DNA from: Caryophanales bacterium UBA4694
GTDB lineage: Bacteria > Bacillota_I > Bacilli_A > RFN20 > CAG-288
Length of the DNA stretch: 6,721 nucleotides
Direction: 5' to 3'
Assembly: GCA_002404835.1 (NCBI GenBank)
Contig: DHKM01000028.1
Location: 1-6,721 of the forward strand
The notes under the pieces are model-generated. The model was not told the DNA's origin. It was given only the letters and a program-made list of their open reading frames with translations, and did not search any database. The first letter of the stretch is position 1, and the number at the start of each line of letters is the position of its first letter. The position numbers and the translations under genes are program-made. Positions 5,224 through 6,721 of this stretch are shown piece after piece.

Positions 5224-6077
5224 AATGGATTTGTTCTTCGTTTCTGTCATTGATGGTTTTGCTTTCATCTTGTGGTCAGAAGGTTACAATACCATGGTAT
5301 TTGGACAAAACCAATTCTTATGTTTTGCTTGATTTGGACAGGAAAACGGAAATAAAGGTCGGTGTTTTGGATTCTGGATTCTATTCACCGTATCAATGTC
5401 TTTTTAGGGACGAAACGATTGTATATGGTTATGATTTTATTGATCAAGATGATTGTCCGGAAGCCGAATATAATCTACATGGATCATTTATCTCTTATCT
5501 TATTGCTGGAGCAGATTACCTAGGGTATAGGGGAATCGACTCAAGACTAACTCTCCTTCAAATTCGAGTTTTTGATGATTCAGGAAATACGTCGGTGGAG
5601 AAGATCCTTAAAGGAATGAATTATGCTATTGATTCTGGATGTTCTGTGATAAATATGAGTTTTGGCTCGGAATTTGTCGATTCTGATATTCAGAAGTTGA
5701 TTTCATCCCATCCGGAGCTTTATTTTGTTTGCAGCATAGGGGATTCAAATTCTGACTTCTCTTTGTTTCCGGCTTCTTTGGAAGATACATTGTCTGTTTG
5801 TGCAATGGATGAGAAGGGAAAGCCGTATTGTTTTTCGAATGCACCATCGGAAAAGGATATCAAAGTCCCTGGCGTCGTTTTGGACATTCCTAGCGTGAAT
5901 CAGGAGGGAAAAATCATTCACACCCGTATTTCGGGTTCTAGCTATGCTACAGCGGTTCTTTCTGGAATTATAGCGTCTTCATTGCTGTCCGATTCATTGA
6001 ATCAAGAGAACCTTCGGCATAATAATCTGTACATTTATGATTGTCTGGACTGTCGTAAATTCATAAAGCGAAGATGA
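5220..6077 (+). CDS. Lipoprotein subtilase (S8 family serine peptidase), minimal, no propeptide
   Basis: This encodes 285 residues. The start at 5220 is chosen because it makes a 4-base ATGA overlap with the previous gene and yields a lipoprotein signal MKWICSSFLSLMVLLSSC with lipobox LSSC (Cys18). In-frame starts further upstream would add residues from the previous gene's region. The catalytic triad of a subtilisin is present: Asp51 in VGVLDSG, His87 in LHGSFISYLIAG, and Ser241 in SGSSYATA. The helix and strand MNYAIDSGCSVINMSFGS (133-150) are typical of S8 enzymes. The oxyanion-hole position, normally Asn in a GN motif, is Asp175 in SIGDSNSDF. Only about 32 residues separate Cys18 from the catalytic Asp, so there is no room for the usual I9-type propeptide. 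It should act on the outer face of the membrane, tethered by lipid. It may process the secreted product of the first gene or sense extracellular peptide (inference). Confidence 0.88.
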   Translation: MKWICSSFLSLMVLLSSCGQKVTIPWYLDKTNSYVLLDLDRKTEIKVGVLDSGFYSPYQCLFRDETIVYGYDFIDQDDCPEAEYNLHGSFISYLIAGADYLGYRGIDSRLTLLQIRVFDDSGNTSVEKILKGMNYAIDSGCSVINMSFGSEFVDSDIQKLISSHPELYFVCSIGDSNSDFSLFPASLEDTLSVCAMDEKGKPYCFSNAPSEKDIKVPGVVLDIPSVNQEGKIIHTRISGSSYATAVLSGIIASSLLSDSLNQENLRHNNLYIYDCLDCRKFIKRR

Positions 6078-6103
6078 TTGTTGTCGGTTTTGGCTGTGTA
6101 ATG

Positions 6104-6143
6104 TGTACCCTTTGTCAAGGACACGTCAATAAAAAGGGTGTAC
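6104..6143. repeat. IS terminal repeat with subterminal inverted copy
   Basis: GTACCCTTT (6105-6113) is followed by AAAGGGTGTAC (6133-6143), an inverted copy with a 2-nt insertion. The terminal sequence can therefore fold on itself. The outer copy is the likely transposase-recognised end. Confidence 0.5.
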
Positions 6144-6148
6144 CATCG

Positions 6149-6721
6149 TTATGCATCACTCCTTGGACTAGTCCAAGGAGTGATTTTCGTTGGCGGAACC
6201 ACGGCCACCTCATAGCTGGGCTGGCTGAAAAGATACTTCCGGTATTCCACCGGTGTCTTCCACCTCAGCCCCCACTGGCATCTGTGGTTGTTGTAGTAGT
6301 CCATATAGTCGCCGATTTCCTTCTGCACCTGTTCGTACGATCTGCATTCCTTCAGATGCATCTCATCCTTTGCATGTCCGAAGAAGGATTCCTGAGGTGC
6401 ATTGTCCCAGCAGTTTCCGCGTCTCGACATCGACTGGATGATATTATGCTCCGACAGGTATTTCCGGTATTCGCGGCTTGTGTAGTGGCATCCCTGGTCG
6501 CTGTGGATCATGAAGTGTTCCGGAAGCCAATCGACCTTGTCAAGCTTTGCAAGCATCGACAGGACGAGACTGAGGTCGATCCTTTCGGATACGGTCCAGA
6601 CGATGATCTCGTTCGTGCTGGCATCCTTGACCGTGGAAAGATAGCATCGTCCGTTGCTTCCGTAGTAGATGTAGCTGATGTCAGTCAGAAGGTGCTGTCC
6701 CGGCCTTGATGTCCTGAACTG
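6149..6721 (-). CDS. IS3-family transposase OrfB, C-terminal catalytic part (partial)
   Basis: There are 190 codons in the window, open at the right edge, so the N-terminal part with its HTH_21-like region is missing. The integrase catalytic core is clear. The first Asp is in LLTDISYIYY (partial residue 14), the second in IHSDQGCHYTS (75), and the Glu in NAPQESFFGHAKDEM (111), with exactly 35 residues between the last two, the D(35)E spacing of the family. The segment SRRGNCWDNAP before the Glu, and YNNHRCQWGLRWKTPVEYR near the end, are hallmarks of IS150/IS3 OrfB. The enzyme would excise and join the element's ends as a circle intermediate, working as a fusion with OrfA. The last 12 codons lie over a 30-bp palindrome (6155-6184). 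No frame disruption is seen in the visible part. It reads towards the subtilase operon. Confidence 0.93.
   Translation of the reverse strand, partial: QFRTSRPGQHLLTDISYIYYGSNGRCYLSTVKDASTNEIIVWTVSERIDLSLVLSMLAKLDKVDWLPEHFMIHSDQGCHYTSREYRKYLSEHNIIQSMSRRGNCWDNAPQESFFGHAKDEMHLKECRSYEQVQKEIGDYMDYYNNHRCQWGLRWKTPVEYRKYLFSQPSYEVAVVPPTKITPWTSPRSDA
6155..6184. repeat. Perfect 30-bp palindrome at the transposase 3' end
   Basis: The half-site ATCACTCCTTGGACT is followed at once by its exact inverse complement, giving a 30-bp sequence identical on both strands. On the plus strand it is followed by TTTTCG, so it may end transcripts leaving the subtilase operon and entering the element. On the minus strand it lies inside the transposase gene with no T-run behind it. 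Confidence 0.7.

Larger units (their letters stand above)
6104..6721 (-). mobile_element. IS3-family (IS150-like) insertion sequence, partial
   Basis: The left boundary is placed at 6104, where TGTACCCTTTGTCAAGGACA resembles the TGTA...GGACA terminal repeats of IS150-type elements. A DDE transposase on the minus strand fills the rest and runs off the window. The element is visibly richer in G+C than the flanking DNA. It is inserted 26 bp after the subtilase stop. The other end, and hence any target-site duplication, is not visible. Confidence 0.8.

Noticed and set aside
6078..6709. Long plus-strand open frame over the IS element
   Set aside because: It is antisense to a transposase with clear DDE motifs, and its product has no recognisable features.

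Overview
The window looks like an accessory stretch from a low-G+C Gram-positive bacterium (Bacillota; Erysipelotrichaceae or a relative is my guess from protein style, not proven). The reasons are AAAGGAGG-type ribosome binding sites, sigma-A-like promoters with 17-bp spacers, an A+T-rich composition, a PAP2 phosphatase, a lipoprotein-type subtilase, and small secreted proteins of a kind common in gut Firmicutes. The right end is visibly richer in G+C and is a different piece of DNA, an IS3-family insertion sequence.

Layout, left to right. (1) 1-485: a minus-strand secreted protein gene that appears frameshifted near its 3' end and runs off the left edge. It is divergent from a TetR-like regulator (480-953). 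Their 52-bp gap holds overlapping promoters and a near-palindrome that could be the regulator's operator. (2) 1011-1946: a two-part protein, an N-terminal domain resembling a DnaQ/DEDDh exonuclease with most catalytic residues replaced and a C-terminal NUMOD1-like DNA-binding module. It has its own good promoter. (3) 1947-2512: no convincing protein gene. It holds a chain of RNA-like stems ending in a strong intrinsic terminator (2168-2192), and a terminator serving the next gene. (4) 2513-3444, minus strand: a PAP2-family membrane phosphatase split into two frames by a single -1 shift, so probably a pseudogene. (5) 3709-6077, plus strand: a strong promoter followed by three tightly packed genes. 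They encode a secreted protein with a cationic hydrophobic C-terminal stretch, a four-helix membrane protein, and a lipoprotein subtilase without a propeptide and with Asp in place of the oxyanion-hole Asn. (6) 6104-6721: the transposase-3' end of an IS3/IS150-type element, inserted 26 bp after the subtilase stop and running off the right edge.

The three-gene operon is the most likely unusual system here. A secreted substrate-like protein, a membrane protein and an extracytoplasmic anchored protease are coupled by an 11-nt gap and a 4-base ATGA overlap. That arrangement would fit maturation, export or self-protection for a secreted peptide, or a surface sensing circuit, but no function is shown by the sequence. 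The left half looks like decaying accessory DNA, with two frameshifted genes and a degenerate nuclease.
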